This document shows, piece by piece, positions 7,068 to 13,641 of a DNA stretch of 50,712 nucleotides (positions are counted from its first letter, which is position 1; every line of letters starts with the position of its first letter). The translations under genes and the position numbers were made by a program. Origin of the DNA: Cytobacillus sp. S13-E01 (GTDB taxonomy: Bacteria; Bacillota; Bacilli; Bacillales; Bacillaceae_L); the NCBI RefSeq assembly GCF_029193815.1, contig NZ_JARFVC010000029.1, positions 1-50,712 of the forward strand, given 5' to 3'. The notes beneath the pieces are model-generated. The model was not told where the DNA came from. It ran no database searches and saw nothing but the letters and a program-made list of their open reading frames with translations.

Positions 7068-7539
7068 TTTGGCTACTCTCCCATAGCTGGAGGTATTGAA
7101 GTATTTTTACAAGTACTAGGCCAATTAATAAATAAGCTATATTGACTATTCCACCCAATAATAAATTCCAGTTTGCAAACGTAATGATTTGAAAATAAGT
7201 TAAAAGTAGGTTCACACCTTGCAAAATAGTTAGCATGCCTATAAAAAGAAAAGTCTTGTTTTTGTTGTTGGTAGGACTATAATATAGATTTACAAAAATG
7301 AGAACGACAATAGGAATGAGTAAATCTCGATACATCAATAGTGCCATAAATAAGAACTGGTCCTTTGTTAATTGTATTAGCTTTAATTCCATTGACATAA
7401 TAGTTAAATAGGATTTAGTAATCAGCCCAATGACCATAAAAACAATTGAATTCTGAAGGAACGAAAGACTCTTTTTAAGAAAAAATAAAAGATAACTTAA
7501 AATGATTGTTACTGTTAGAAAAATTGGTAGTTCCATCAT
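7051..7539 (-). CDS. Multi-pass membrane protein of unknown function
   Basis: A 162-residue protein with about five hydrophobic segments and short charged loops (LKKSLSF, KLIQLTKDQF, YYSPTNNKNK). GAGG lies before two adjacent ATG codons, and either could be the start. The downstream membrane gene overlaps its 3' end, so the two products may act together. The paired, equal-length genes suggest two membrane partners, but neither was recognised with confidence. No signal-peptidase or lipobox motif is seen. Confidence 0.6.
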   Translation of the reverse strand: MMELPIFLTVTIILSYLLFFLKKSLSFLQNSIVFMVIGLITKSYLTIMSMELKLIQLTKDQFLFMALLMYRDLLIPIVVLIFVNLYYSPTNNKNKTFLFIGMLTILQGVNLLLTYFQIITFANWNLLLGGIVNIAYLLIGLVLVKILQYLQLWESSQNDNSL

Positions 7540-7894
7540 ATAAAACCTCTTTTTACAATCACCTTTTTTAAAACCAAAAAAGATACCATCTTATATTAGA
7601 TATTCCCCTTAACAGTTATAGAAATACATAAACTGTAGTTAATTCGGCACTTTGTTTTAAAAAGGCTTATGGGTTAGCACCCTGTCAATGGCTAATTGTA
7701 GAAAACAAGTTTAAATGGTAATGTGAAGAGGATAATTTTGTAATGAAGGGTATTCAAGTATTTCCATTAACATGGAAATACTCTTCTAAACCCACGAATT
7801 ACTCTTCTATTTCTGCGGAATACTCTTCTAGACTCAAAATACTATTTTGCTCCCATAATTACCTACGAACAGGATTTCCCACTACCTAAAACAA
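7540..7894. repeat. Intergenic region with three direct repeats spaced 21 bp apart
   Basis: The decamer TACTCTTCTA occurs at 7779, 7800 and 7821, exactly 21 bases apart (two helical turns). A related TACTATTTTG follows at 7840. Spacer sequences differ, although AATT/GAA precede two copies. No gene is seen. The rest of the stretch (7540-7770) contains nothing recognised. Confidence 0.55.
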
Positions 7895-7921
7895 CTAAAC
7901 CCGCTTATATGAGCGGGTTTA
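7895..7921 (-). terminator. Terminator of the 65-residue gene
   Basis: AAACCCGC pairs with GCGGGTTT around a short loop. On the minus strand it lies just after the stop codon at 7928. On that strand the stem is followed by TTTAGTTGTTTT. Confidence 0.65.
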
Positions 7922-7927
7922 CAGAAC

Positions 7928-8125
7928 TTACAAATCCTTAATAATCTTATCTTTTTCTTCTTTCACCTTATCAAACATCTCATTCATCATTTCTTTAGTT
8001 AGTTCTTCTTGCTCCTCTAATATATCATTTGCACGATTTCGTTGTTCTTCGGTTGGATGGCCGTTTAACAAAAGCTGACCGAGCTCATCTTGAAGTTGAT
8101 CATAGCGTTTTTGTAAATCTGACAT
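7928..8125 (-). CDS. Small soluble helical protein, hypothetical
   Basis: A 65-residue charged protein (MSDLQKRYDQLQDELGQLLL start) that is almost entirely predicted helix with coiled-coil-like heptads: DQLQDELGQLLL, then EEQEELTKEMMNEMFDKVKE. It has no cysteine and no membrane segment. GAGGTATTACATC precedes the ATG, and a clean terminator follows the stop, so it is probably a real single gene. Many Bacillus genomes carry such small helical proteins. No function is assigned. Confidence 0.65.
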   Translation of the reverse strand: MSDLQKRYDQLQDELGQLLLNGHPTEEQRNRANDILEEQEELTKEMMNEMFDKVKEEKDKIIKDL

Positions 8126-8177
8126 GATGTAATACCTCTTTCAAATAAAGTCTTCTCTTAATTATATATTAAAGTTT

Positions 8178-8801
8178 TTATCTATGCTGTTTTATTGATT
8201 TTAGAATACTTCCATAATATGAGTTTTCATGTGGGACAAAGCTATTTTTATTGACTATCCTGTTGGTACACACCTTTTCACCATTCATATCCAATTCAAA
8301 TCCTTCAATCGTAACTTCTGCTAGCATACCCAACAACAGCTTCTCAAAACTAGTGATTTCAACTTTAAAAATCCCTGACACTTCTTCAGCTTGCAATGTA
8401 AAATCATCAAAGGTATTCTTATCGTATTCGTATAAAAACACATTTGCCAATTCTTGATCAATAAAGTCAGCTGTTGTCACACAATAATCGATAACTCCCA
8501 ATGATACTAAATCCTTTGCCGAGACATCAATCCCAATTTCTTCTTTTACCTCTCTAACTCCATCATCAATTGTTTCATGAGCTAAAATATGTCCCGCAGC
8601 TGTGATATCTAATAGATTGGGATAATCCTTTTTGACAGGACTTCGTAATTGAAAGTAAAGATAGTTCTCACCGCTGTCCTTACCAATAAACCAGCAATGA
8701 AACGTCTCATGCCATAGCCCTAGTTTATGTACTTGTTCACGTGTCGCCACACCAATTGGAAGGCGATTTTCATCAAAAATTCTCAACATTTCTGTTTCCA
8801 T
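8178..8801 (-). CDS. NUDIX hydrolase, isopentenyl-diphosphate isomerase-like subfamily
   Basis: A 207-residue protein. The N-terminus (MLRIFDENRLPIGVATREQV, then HETFHCWFI) matches the IDI-like NUDIX group. The nudix box is visible in GHILAHETIDDGVREVKEEI followed by GI. The spacing between the first Glu and the REV part is one residue shorter than the textbook box, which is common in this subfamily. Metal-binding glutamates are retained. It probably hydrolyses a nucleoside-diphosphate-linked or similar substrate; true isomerase activity is not claimed. GGGGTAGG lies before the ATG. It begins four bases after the end of the broken kinase gene at 8806, so it probably shares that transcript. 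Confidence 0.85.
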   Translation of the reverse strand: METEMLRIFDENRLPIGVATREQVHKLGLWHETFHCWFIGKDSGENYLYFQLRSPVKKDYPNLLDITAAGHILAHETIDDGVREVKEEIGIDVSAKDLVSLGVIDYCVTTADFIDQELANVFLYEYDKNTFDDFTLQAEEVSGIFKVEITSFEKLLLGMLAEVTIEGFELDMNGEKVCTNRIVNKNSFVPHENSYYGSILKSIKQHR

Positions 8802-8805
8802 TTGC

Positions 8806-9932
8806 CTACCCCGTATTTTCCTCTTGTTTCAAATATAGTTTTTCATCCTCTGTACAAATGGGAAGAATCACTTCGAAGGTTGTACCGACCCCAACTTCAC
8901 TGATTATATGAATTTTTCCTTTATGATTTTCTATTATTTTAAAGCAGATTGTCAGTCCTAATCCAGTCCCTTTCTCTTTCGTTGTATAGAAAGGCTGTCC
9001 AATTGTTTTTAACGTTTCTTCGGGGATTCCATCACCTTCATCTTTGATATAGACAGATACAAATGAGCAATCCATGATTATGTAAATATGGATTTTCCCA
9101 CCACCAGCCATAACTTCAATCGCATTTTTTATAATATTAATAAATACTTGTTTCAATTGATTTTCATCACCATAAACCCAAATAGGTATGTTTTTCTTTG
9201 TAATGTAGAGTTCTATACTTTTCATATTTGATTCGGTACTCATGAGGGCAATAACATGATCGATTATTTTACTCAAATCGACTTTTTTAAATAAAACAAC
9301 CTGTGGTTTTGATAGAACCAGCATTTCACTCAAGACTAATTCAATTCTTTTCATTTCTGAAAAAATCACATCTAAATATTCTTGCTTAAGATGCTTTCTT
9401 TCTCTTAACAATTGTAGAAAACCAGAAATTGAGGTCAATGGATTCCTTACTTCATGTGCAATTGCAGCAGACATTTGCGAGATAACAGCAAGCTTATCAG
9501 ATTGGATGGCTAAATTCTCGTTGAATTGAAGAAGCTCTGTTTCTGATAACTTTCTCTCAGTAATGTCTGTTAGCGTTCCAACGGTGGAAATAAGTTCGTT
9601 GCTTGAATTATACGTAAAGATGGAGTTAATTTCCAACCATATAAATCCACCCTCTTTGTTACGAAATCGTACTTCTTCTTGGATCAGTATATTCTGACTA
9701 TGTTTATGAAGTTCACATTTTTTAATGACGAGTTGACAGTCATCGGGATAAATATACTTTAGGAAATTTCATTCAAGACTCTCTTCAATAGCAAAACCAG
9801 TTATGGCTTCCCATGCTCTAAAGCTAAATTGAAAGAGTAGTTATTATAGCCATAAAAGATAATATTCCATAGAGTGATAGCGCTAATAAAAGTAATCGTT
9901 GCAATGATCCTGCCCTTGTATTTTTCAAACAT
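8806..9932 (-). pseudogene. Broken PAS-containing sensor histidine kinase
   Basis: The 3' two thirds encode an intact-looking kinase core: a PAC tail (VGTLTDITERK), HisKA with the phospho-accepting His in SAAIAHEVRNPLTSISGFLQ, and an HATPase domain with NIIKNAIEVM, DEGDGIPEE and GTGLGLTIC. Reading upstream in the same frame gives AWEAITGFAIEESLE, then a TGA at about 9770, then NFLKYIYPDDCQ: a PAS domain interrupted by a stop. A different frame upstream encodes MFEKYKGRIIATITFISAIT and the rest of a single N-terminal membrane helix, from ATG 9932. The original gene therefore had a membrane anchor, PAS, HisKA and HATPase. It has at least one nonsense change and one frameshift or deletion near 9840. 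A shorter kinase starting at TTG 9636 could still be made. Confidence 0.8.
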
Positions 9933-10335
9933 GTCTAACCTACCATCCATCATATTTATATTTATAATATACATTAATTTGAATTTAATAGACAGAAAGG
10001 AATACAAAATTGACAAAAATTAAATTATTCATACTATAAATTATCATGGACCTCATTTCATTTTCACTTTAATAAATCATATAATTTCCCTCCTATGTCA
10101 GACTCATCTACTATTAGCTGTTATTTGGAAAGCTTGCTTTCACTTTTATTATGAAAAAACAAGAAAAATCAATGTTTAAAAAACATCGTTGACGGGACCA
10201 AAGCGGGTGTTTAATTCGAAGATAGATTTTGATTTCATGAAGAAGAAAGCTACTCTAATAAGGAAGAGTCGCTTTTTTTTAATCCTTATATATATTCATC
10301 GGCATTTACTATTTTTAAAGATAGGGTGACACTTG
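9933..10335. other. Intergenic region with one orphan terminator-like hairpin
   Basis: AAGCTACTCT pairs imperfectly with AAGAGTCGCTT and is followed by eight T on the plus strand (10247-10280). No plus-strand gene ends here, so it may terminate antisense or read-through transcripts, or be a remnant of a lost gene. Nothing else was recognised. Confidence 0.45.
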
Positions 10336-11121
10336 TTAATACCATAGAATATCAAACCAGATTTTCATAGCTGTAGCTAAAATTAACAATGCTAAAATGA
10401 TTTGTAATATCTTTGTATTCACTTTTTTACCAGCCACCGCGCCAAGAGGTGATGCGATTAAACTTGCAATGATCATGATGAATGCTGGGAAATAATCGAC
10501 TTGTCCCGTTGATAGTTTACCAATGGTTGACCCTATTGACGAAATAAATGTGATCGCTAATGAAGAAGCAATTGTCATTCGGGTAGGTATTTTTAAAATG
10601 ACTAACATAATTGGTACTAGTAAGAAAGCACCTGCTGCACCAACGATGCCTGAGCCGACACCAACAATTAATGCAAGCCCTGCAGCTAACCATTTATTAA
10701 ATGTAACTTGATCGAGTGGCATATCGTCAATCCCTTTTTTTGGTACAAACATCATTATAGCTGCTATTAGAGCTAAAATACCATATACTAAATTGATTCC
10801 TTCTTCTGCCATTAGCCTTGAACCAAAACCTCCGATAAAGGATCCTAACAGAATTGTTGTTCCCATATAAGTAATAAGTGTTTTATTCAAGTAACCCCCT
10901 TTTCGGTAAGCCCAAACTCCACCAATTGTAGCAAAGAAAACTTGAACCGCACTTATTCCTGATACTTCGTGGGCACTAAACGCCGCTAACCCAAATAATG
11001 GTGGAATATACAAAAGCATTGGGTATTTAATAATAGAACCGCCAATACCAAGCATCCCTGAAATGTATGAGCCTATAAAACCGATTAAAAAAATGGTAAT
11101 GATAAATGTAAAATCCATCAT
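10336..11121 (-). CDS. TauE/SafE-family sulfur-anion exporter
   Basis: A 261-residue protein with about eight membrane helices. Both TauE/SafE half-motifs are seen: [20 protein letters not shown] in the first half and [20 protein letters not shown] in the second. The family exports sulfite, thiosulfate or organosulfur anions. AAGGGGGAAAC lies before two adjacent ATG codons, and either may start. It stands downstream of a CstR-type repressor gene and a small gene resembling part of a persulfide dioxygenase-type protein. In Staphylococcus cst clusters a TauE gene is next to cstR, so a role in sulfite/thiosulfate efflux during sulfide stress is likely. Confidence 0.88.
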   Translation of the reverse strand: MMDFTFIITIFLIGFIGSYISGMLGIGGSIIKYPMLLYIPPLFGLAAFSAHEVSGISAVQVFFATIGGVWAYRKGGYLNKTLITYMGTTILLGSFIGGFGSRLMAEEGINLVYGILALIAAIMMFVPKKGIDDMPLDQVTFNKWLAAGLALIVGVGSGIVGAAGAFLLVPIMLVILKIPTRMTIASSLAITFISSIGSTIGKLSTGQVDYFPAFIMIIASLIASPLGAVAGKKVNTKILQIILALLILATAMKIWFDILWY

Positions 11122-11183
11122 TGTTTCCCCCTTAATAAAAGGGAACGATTGTCCGGTTCCCTGTCTACTTTTATCCTAACATA

Positions 11184-11426
11184 TCAACGTATGGCACAGC
11201 GGTTTGGACCAATTTCCATCTCACGTTGCTTTTCATCATCTGGAGTAATTTTACCCATGTTTGTTTCACGAATCTCTTTGTACGCATTTGGTTGTGGGGG
11301 TAAGTTTTCAGTTACTAATTTTCTAAACACCGCCCCGTCTTCAATGTTTAATCCGTGGTTTTGGGCAAATAATGTACCTAATTTTTCAGAAACACTACCA
11401 TCTTCATTTAATTCATCAATGATCAT
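11184..11426 (-). CDS. Small protein resembling the C-terminal part of MBL-fold persulfide dioxygenase-like proteins
   Basis: An 80-residue soluble protein. Its centre [20 protein letters not shown] and ending [10 protein letters not shown] look like the region after the metallo-beta-lactamase core of CstB/YrkH-type sulfur dioxygenases ([13 protein letters not shown]). The zinc-binding HxHxDH part is absent. A strong ribosome site (GAGGAGG) and ATG precede it, and a CstR-like operator lies upstream, so it is probably expressed. It could be the remnant of a larger gene left by internal deletion, or a stand-alone small protein of the sulfide-response cluster. The assignment is from remembered motifs and is tentative. 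Confidence 0.6.
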   Translation of the reverse strand: MIIDELNEDGSVSEKLGTLFAQNHGLNIEDGAVFRKLVTENLPPQPNAYKEIRETNMGKITPDDEKQREMEIGPNRCAIR

Positions 11427-11454
11427 AGTTCCTCCTCGTTTATGGTTATTACCT

Positions 11455-11470
11455 CTACCCCTATGGGTAT
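11455..11470 (-). promoter_or_regulatory. Putative CstR operator before the small gene and tauE
   Basis: ATACCCATAGGGGTAG read on the minus strand is a near-palindromic C-tract/G-tract box of the CsoR/CstR type. It sits about 30 bases before the start at 11426. A second box lies at 11986-12005 upstream of the repressor gene. Confidence 0.6.
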
Positions 11471-11514
11471 GATGTTAACTAAAATAAAAAAGGATGTCAA
11501 CCCTTTTTTAAATG

Positions 11515-11572
11515 ATACAAAAGCATAAAAATTTGTACCTAGTTTTAGTGTCTAGCTCTCCGGGCGCCGCGA
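11515..11572. repeat. Truncated copy of the GGAGCTAGACAC hairpin element
   Basis: Only one end is present (AAAAATTTGTACCTAGTTTT then AGTGTCTAGCTCTCCGGGCGCC), between the cstR stop and the small sulfur gene. The other arm is missing. CTCTCC has two extra bases against other copies. Confidence 0.75.
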
Positions 11573-11581
11573 GTTTTTTTA

Positions 11582-11842
11582 TCATCTACTTTTAACAAGT
11601 AGGTTTACGGCTTCTTTGACTAGTTCCTCTGTGTTTTGACCATTTTCATTGGCCTCACGAACACATTCAACTAAATTGGAACTTACAATTACCCCTATTG
11701 CACGATCAATTGCCGTTCTTGAAGCAGAAAGCTGAGTGATGACATCTTTACAGTCTTTCTTTTCTTCCATCATTTTTAATATACCTCTTAATTGACCTTC
11801 GATACGTTTGACTCTATTTTTAATTTGCGTATCATATTCCAT
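11582..11842 (-). CDS. cstR: CstR-type persulfide-sensing repressor (CsoR family)
   Basis: An 86-residue all-helical CsoR/RcnR-family repressor (DTQIKNRVKRIEGQLRGILK, MMEEKKDCKDVITQLSASRT). The two conserved cysteines fall exactly at Cys31 and Cys60. The copper-ligand His of CsoR proteins is replaced by Asn56 in the SSNLVEC segment. This dithiol, no-His pattern and the C-terminus EAVNLLVKSR are those of CstR, which is inactivated by reactive sulfur species through an interprotomer di/trisulfide. GGGAGG precedes the ATG. The operators at 11455 and 11986 and the tauE neighbour support a sulfide-stress role. Confidence 0.9.
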   Translation of the reverse strand: MEYDTQIKNRVKRIEGQLRGILKMMEEKKDCKDVITQLSASRTAIDRAIGVIVSSNLVECVREANENGQNTEELVKEAVNLLVKSR

Positions 11843-11985
11843 GACTATTACCTCCCAGCACCAAGCCTAGATTTATATATGCAGTCTACTTAAATTAGAC
11901 ATATTACATAGTTTAATTATAGGATCATCTCATTCATTATAGCAATCCCTACTAAAAAGAAGCGTCATTGATTACAAACTCAATA

Positions 11986-12005
11986 ATATACCCACGTAGG
12001 TATAT
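11986..12005 (-). promoter_or_regulatory. Putative CstR operator before cstR
   Basis: ATATACCCACGTAGGTATAT is a near-perfect inverted repeat centred on ACGT, about 145 bases upstream of the cstR start. It shares the ATACCC/GGTAT half-sites with the box at 11455-11470. Confidence 0.65.
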
Positions 12006-12083
12006 TGTCAAATACCAAAATCTAGGTCCTTAAAGGCAAAGGGTCATATCCGTGCCTTTACGCAATTCTATCGTTGTTATCCC

Positions 12084-12110
12084 ACATTAAACGGCAGTAT
12101 GACCCCCACT
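12084..12110. repeat. Fragment of the GGCAGTAAGACCCCCAC repeat family
   Basis: CATTAAACGGCAGTATGACC and CCCAC match, with few changes, bases 13455-13481. Both lie outside genes on either side of the minus-strand sporulation gene group. Other pieces of the same family seem to lie at 43617 and 47365. Confidence 0.6.
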
Positions 12111-12144
12111 GAGGGAAGTTTCCTTTAACTTATTTACCTCTCCC

Positions 12145-12417
12145 TTATAAATTATATTTTTCTTTTAGCGATTCTGGTGCTATTTTTATAAATCTTTCAA
12201 GCACAAAGGTAGCAATAACTAAATCATCGATGATTCCAAGGAAGGCAAGATAATCAGGAATTAAATCAAATGGGAAGAAAACATAGGTCAAAATCATTAG
12301 AACTCCCAGTACTTTTTTATGAATCTTTACTTCAGTTGTTAAGAAAAAATCCTTTAAAAAAGGAAGAAATCGCCAAAATTTAAATATGAATGCTATTCTT
12401 TTTGTAAATTTAATCAA
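12145..12417 (-). CDS. YkvA-type DUF1232 membrane protein
   Basis: A protein of about 90 residues. The DUF1232 signature is clear: LGVLMILTYVFFPFDLIPDY, then LGIIDDLVIATFVLERFI. The YxxxPxDLIPD and DD motifs are the core of the family, which also has two hydrophobic stretches. TTG at 12417 is the preferred start because GAGGTG lies six bases before it. The gene follows the Spo0M-like gene by about 30 bases on the same strand and is probably the last member of the riboswitch-led unit. Function of the family is unknown. Confidence 0.82.
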   Translation of the reverse strand: MIKFTKRIAFIFKFWRFLPFLKDFFLTTEVKIHKKVLGVLMILTYVFFPFDLIPDYLAFLGIIDDLVIATFVLERFIKIAPESLKEKYNL

Positions 12418-12447
12418 GTAATTCACCTCTTTTTTCCAAACCTTACC

Positions 12448-12837
12448 TTAGCTGATGATTTTAATTATATCTTGATCTCTACTTTCAACACCTTCATTAA
12501 AAGTAAGCCTTGTTTTAAAACGATAGGATATGTCTTTAGTCGTAATCGGTACAGTATCTGGAAGTGTAAATGTAAATGGGCTCTTATTCGTTTCTTCTGA
12601 GTTAATCTTTTTTGAAGTTAGGATTGTCGTTGAATCTATTACCAACTCTTCCCCAGTCGATTCAACCATCATCACTAAATCACAATCAATCCGTCTAATT
12701 TTTTGCTCAATTGTTCCACCTTTGATTAAGAAAGTACCATTAATATCTTCTCCTGGTTTATATGAATCCTTAGGTAAAATAAGGTCAATCCTAGCTGCGC
12801 CAATTCCTAACAGTGACATGTATTTCCTTAGTATCAA
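12448..12837 (-). CDS. Spo0M-like sporulation-control protein
   Basis: A protein of about 129 residues, best started at TTG 12837 because GGGAGG lies seven bases upstream. The N-terminus YMSLLGIGAARIDLILPKDS then YKPGEDINGTFLIKGGTIEQ matches the arrestin-like N-terminal domain of Spo0M (GIGAAKVDT--EKDE--PGEE--G). B. subtilis Spo0M is about twice as long with a C-terminal extension, so this is a short, single-domain family member. Spo0M proteins influence entry into sporulation and cell organisation. It lies between the fbpB-like and DUF1232 genes in a tightly spaced unit. Confidence 0.85.
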   Translation of the reverse strand: MILRKYMSLLGIGAARIDLILPKDSYKPGEDINGTFLIKGGTIEQKIRRIDCDLVMMVESTGEELVIDSTTILTSKKINSEETNKSPFTFTLPDTVPITTKDISYRFKTRLTFNEGVESRDQDIIKIIS

Positions 12838-12855
12838 TGAAAAACCTCCCAATTA

Positions 12856-12987
12856 TTATTTATTAGATAAGCTGATATGTTTTTCATCTAATCGCTTCTC
12901 AATTTTTTCAAGTTGTATTTTATCTTTTAAAAGTTCCTCTTTATTTTTCTTCATTAACTCACTTAACGAAATTTTACCTCTTTTCAT
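12856..12987 (-). CDS. FbpB-like small basic protein
   Basis: A 43-residue protein, MKRGKISLSELMKKNKEELL then KDKIQLEKIEKRLDEKH. It matches the Fur-regulated basic protein FbpB family (KR-SF-ELV--NK-ELL-D---IEKIE-R-E-KH). In B. subtilis FbpB is proposed to assist the iron-sparing small RNA FsrA. GGGAGTG precedes the ATG. Its first 14 bases overlap the 3' end of the Spo0E-like gene, suggesting translational coupling. No Fur box was identified here; instead the unit lies behind an Mn2+-type riboswitch. The family call is good and the regulation is inferred. Confidence 0.75.
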   Translation of the reverse strand: MKRGKISLSELMKKNKEELLKDKIQLEKIEKRLDEKHISLSNK

Positions 12988-13156
12988 TCTGTACACTCCC
13001 TTTTTTTATTTTTTGGTATTCTATTATCAGTTGATCTAGTTTCTGACTTTGATTAATTGTTACTTCGCTACCGAGCCCATGTGTGTTTACAAGATTCGTA
13101 AGTTTTCCAGATTCCTTTTCTATTGTTGAAAGCAATCGTTGCTGCATATTTTCCAT
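12974..13156 (-). CDS. Spo0E-family aspartyl-phosphate phosphatase
   Basis: A 60-residue two-helix protein. The Spo0E/YisI/YnzD signature is present in NQSQKLDQLIIEYQKIK (SQxLDxLI). The N-terminal helix reads MQQRLLSTIEKESGKLTNLV and is joined by a loop (NTHGLGSEVTI). Members dephosphorylate Spo0A~P and so delay sporulation. AAAGGAGGAAG precedes the ATG. It is the first gene after the yybP-ykoY riboswitch and its terminator, about 70 bases away, and overlaps the fbpB-like gene. The catalytic loop was not aligned to structures. Confidence 0.82.
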   Translation of the reverse strand: MENMQQRLLSTIEKESGKLTNLVNTHGLGSEVTINQSQKLDQLIIEYQKIKKGSVQNEKR

Positions 13157-13227
13157 GGGCCTTCCTCCTTTATTTAACCTTAACTATACTTAGATTTACG
13201 ATTATAAACGCAAAACGTTTCATAATA

Positions 13228-13264
13228 AGCAAAAAAACCTCTACCATGGTTGGTAAAGGTTTTA
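13228..13264 (-). terminator. Terminator downstream of the Mn2+ riboswitch
   Basis: On the minus strand AAACCTTTACC pairs with GGTAGAGGTTT and is followed by a run of seven T. It lies between the aptamer and the Spo0E-like gene, the position expected of the expression platform. A related hairpin (AGACCTTTACC with GGTAGAGGTCT) just upstream uses the aptamer 3' end, so the two hairpins repeat the same sequence. Confidence 0.75.
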
Positions 13265-13278
13265 AACAATAAAGACCT

Positions 13279-13383
13279 CTACCGATTAGGTAAAGGTCTT
13301 GCTAACAACGTCACGTTGCCAACAAAGCCGAGAGTTAAGCACTCCGAAATGACGACCTTGTTGTAAAAGCTACTCCCCTTTAG
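13279..13383 (-). promoter_or_regulatory. yybP-ykoY (manganese) riboswitch aptamer
   Basis: Read on the minus strand: AAAGGGGAGTAGC at the 5' end, then GGTCGTCATTTCGGAGTG, CTCTCGGCTTTGTTGGCAAC, and GCAAGACCTTTACC at the 3' end. These are the conserved blocks of the yybP-ykoY class, which senses Mn2+ and normally switches on Mn2+ exporters (MntP, TerC/YkoY types) or P-type ATPases. Here no exporter follows on the same strand; the next genes are spo0E-like and fbpB-like. The Ca2+/Na+ antiporter gene 260 bases away points in the other direction. Confidence 0.9.
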
Positions 13384-13409
13384 GAGAAACTATTCAACTG
13401 TATGAAACT

Positions 13410-13438
13410 ATCATATAGTATTCTAACAATATTGTCAA
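13410..13438 (-). promoter_or_regulatory. Sigma-A-type promoter of the Mn2+ riboswitch
   Basis: TTGACA (13438-13433) and TATGAT (13415-13410) are 17 bases apart on the minus strand and end about 27 bases before the first aptamer base. Confidence 0.75.
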
Positions 13439-13454
13439 TTGTTTATTTTTATCA

Positions 13455-13512
13455 CGCATTAATTGGCAGTAAGACCCCCACCACAAAACTTTGAGAACAA
13501 GAGGAAGCTTGG
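13455..13512. repeat. GGCAGTAAGACCCCCAC repeat family, longest copy
   Basis: It contains GCATTAATTGGCAGTAAGAC, then CCCCACCACAAAACTTTGAG and AAC...GGAAGCTT. The first half matches 12084-12110 and the second half resembles 47365-47390 (CATAAAACTTTGAGAAGGGT). It may be an old miniature element. No coding capacity. Confidence 0.55.
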
Positions 13513-13641
13513 GTTTTAGATGAAGAAAACCCCACTTGATGTTTTACTTTATCATTTTCAATTGTTACGATTGCGTATTATTAGTATTGTTAAGGTAAAA
13601 TATACTAAAAGACAAGTTAAGAAAGAGGTTGGCAACTACGT

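Noticed and set aside
8178-8801. Isopentenyl-diphosphate delta-isomerase proper (type I idi)
   Set aside because: The N-terminal match is to the NUDIX IDI-like group, but there is no isoprenoid context, so only the NUDIX subfamily is claimed.
10336-11842. Copper-responsive CsoR-copZ-copA cluster
   Set aside because: The regulator lacks the CsoR His ligand and has the CstR cysteine pair; no copper chaperone or ATPase is adjacent.
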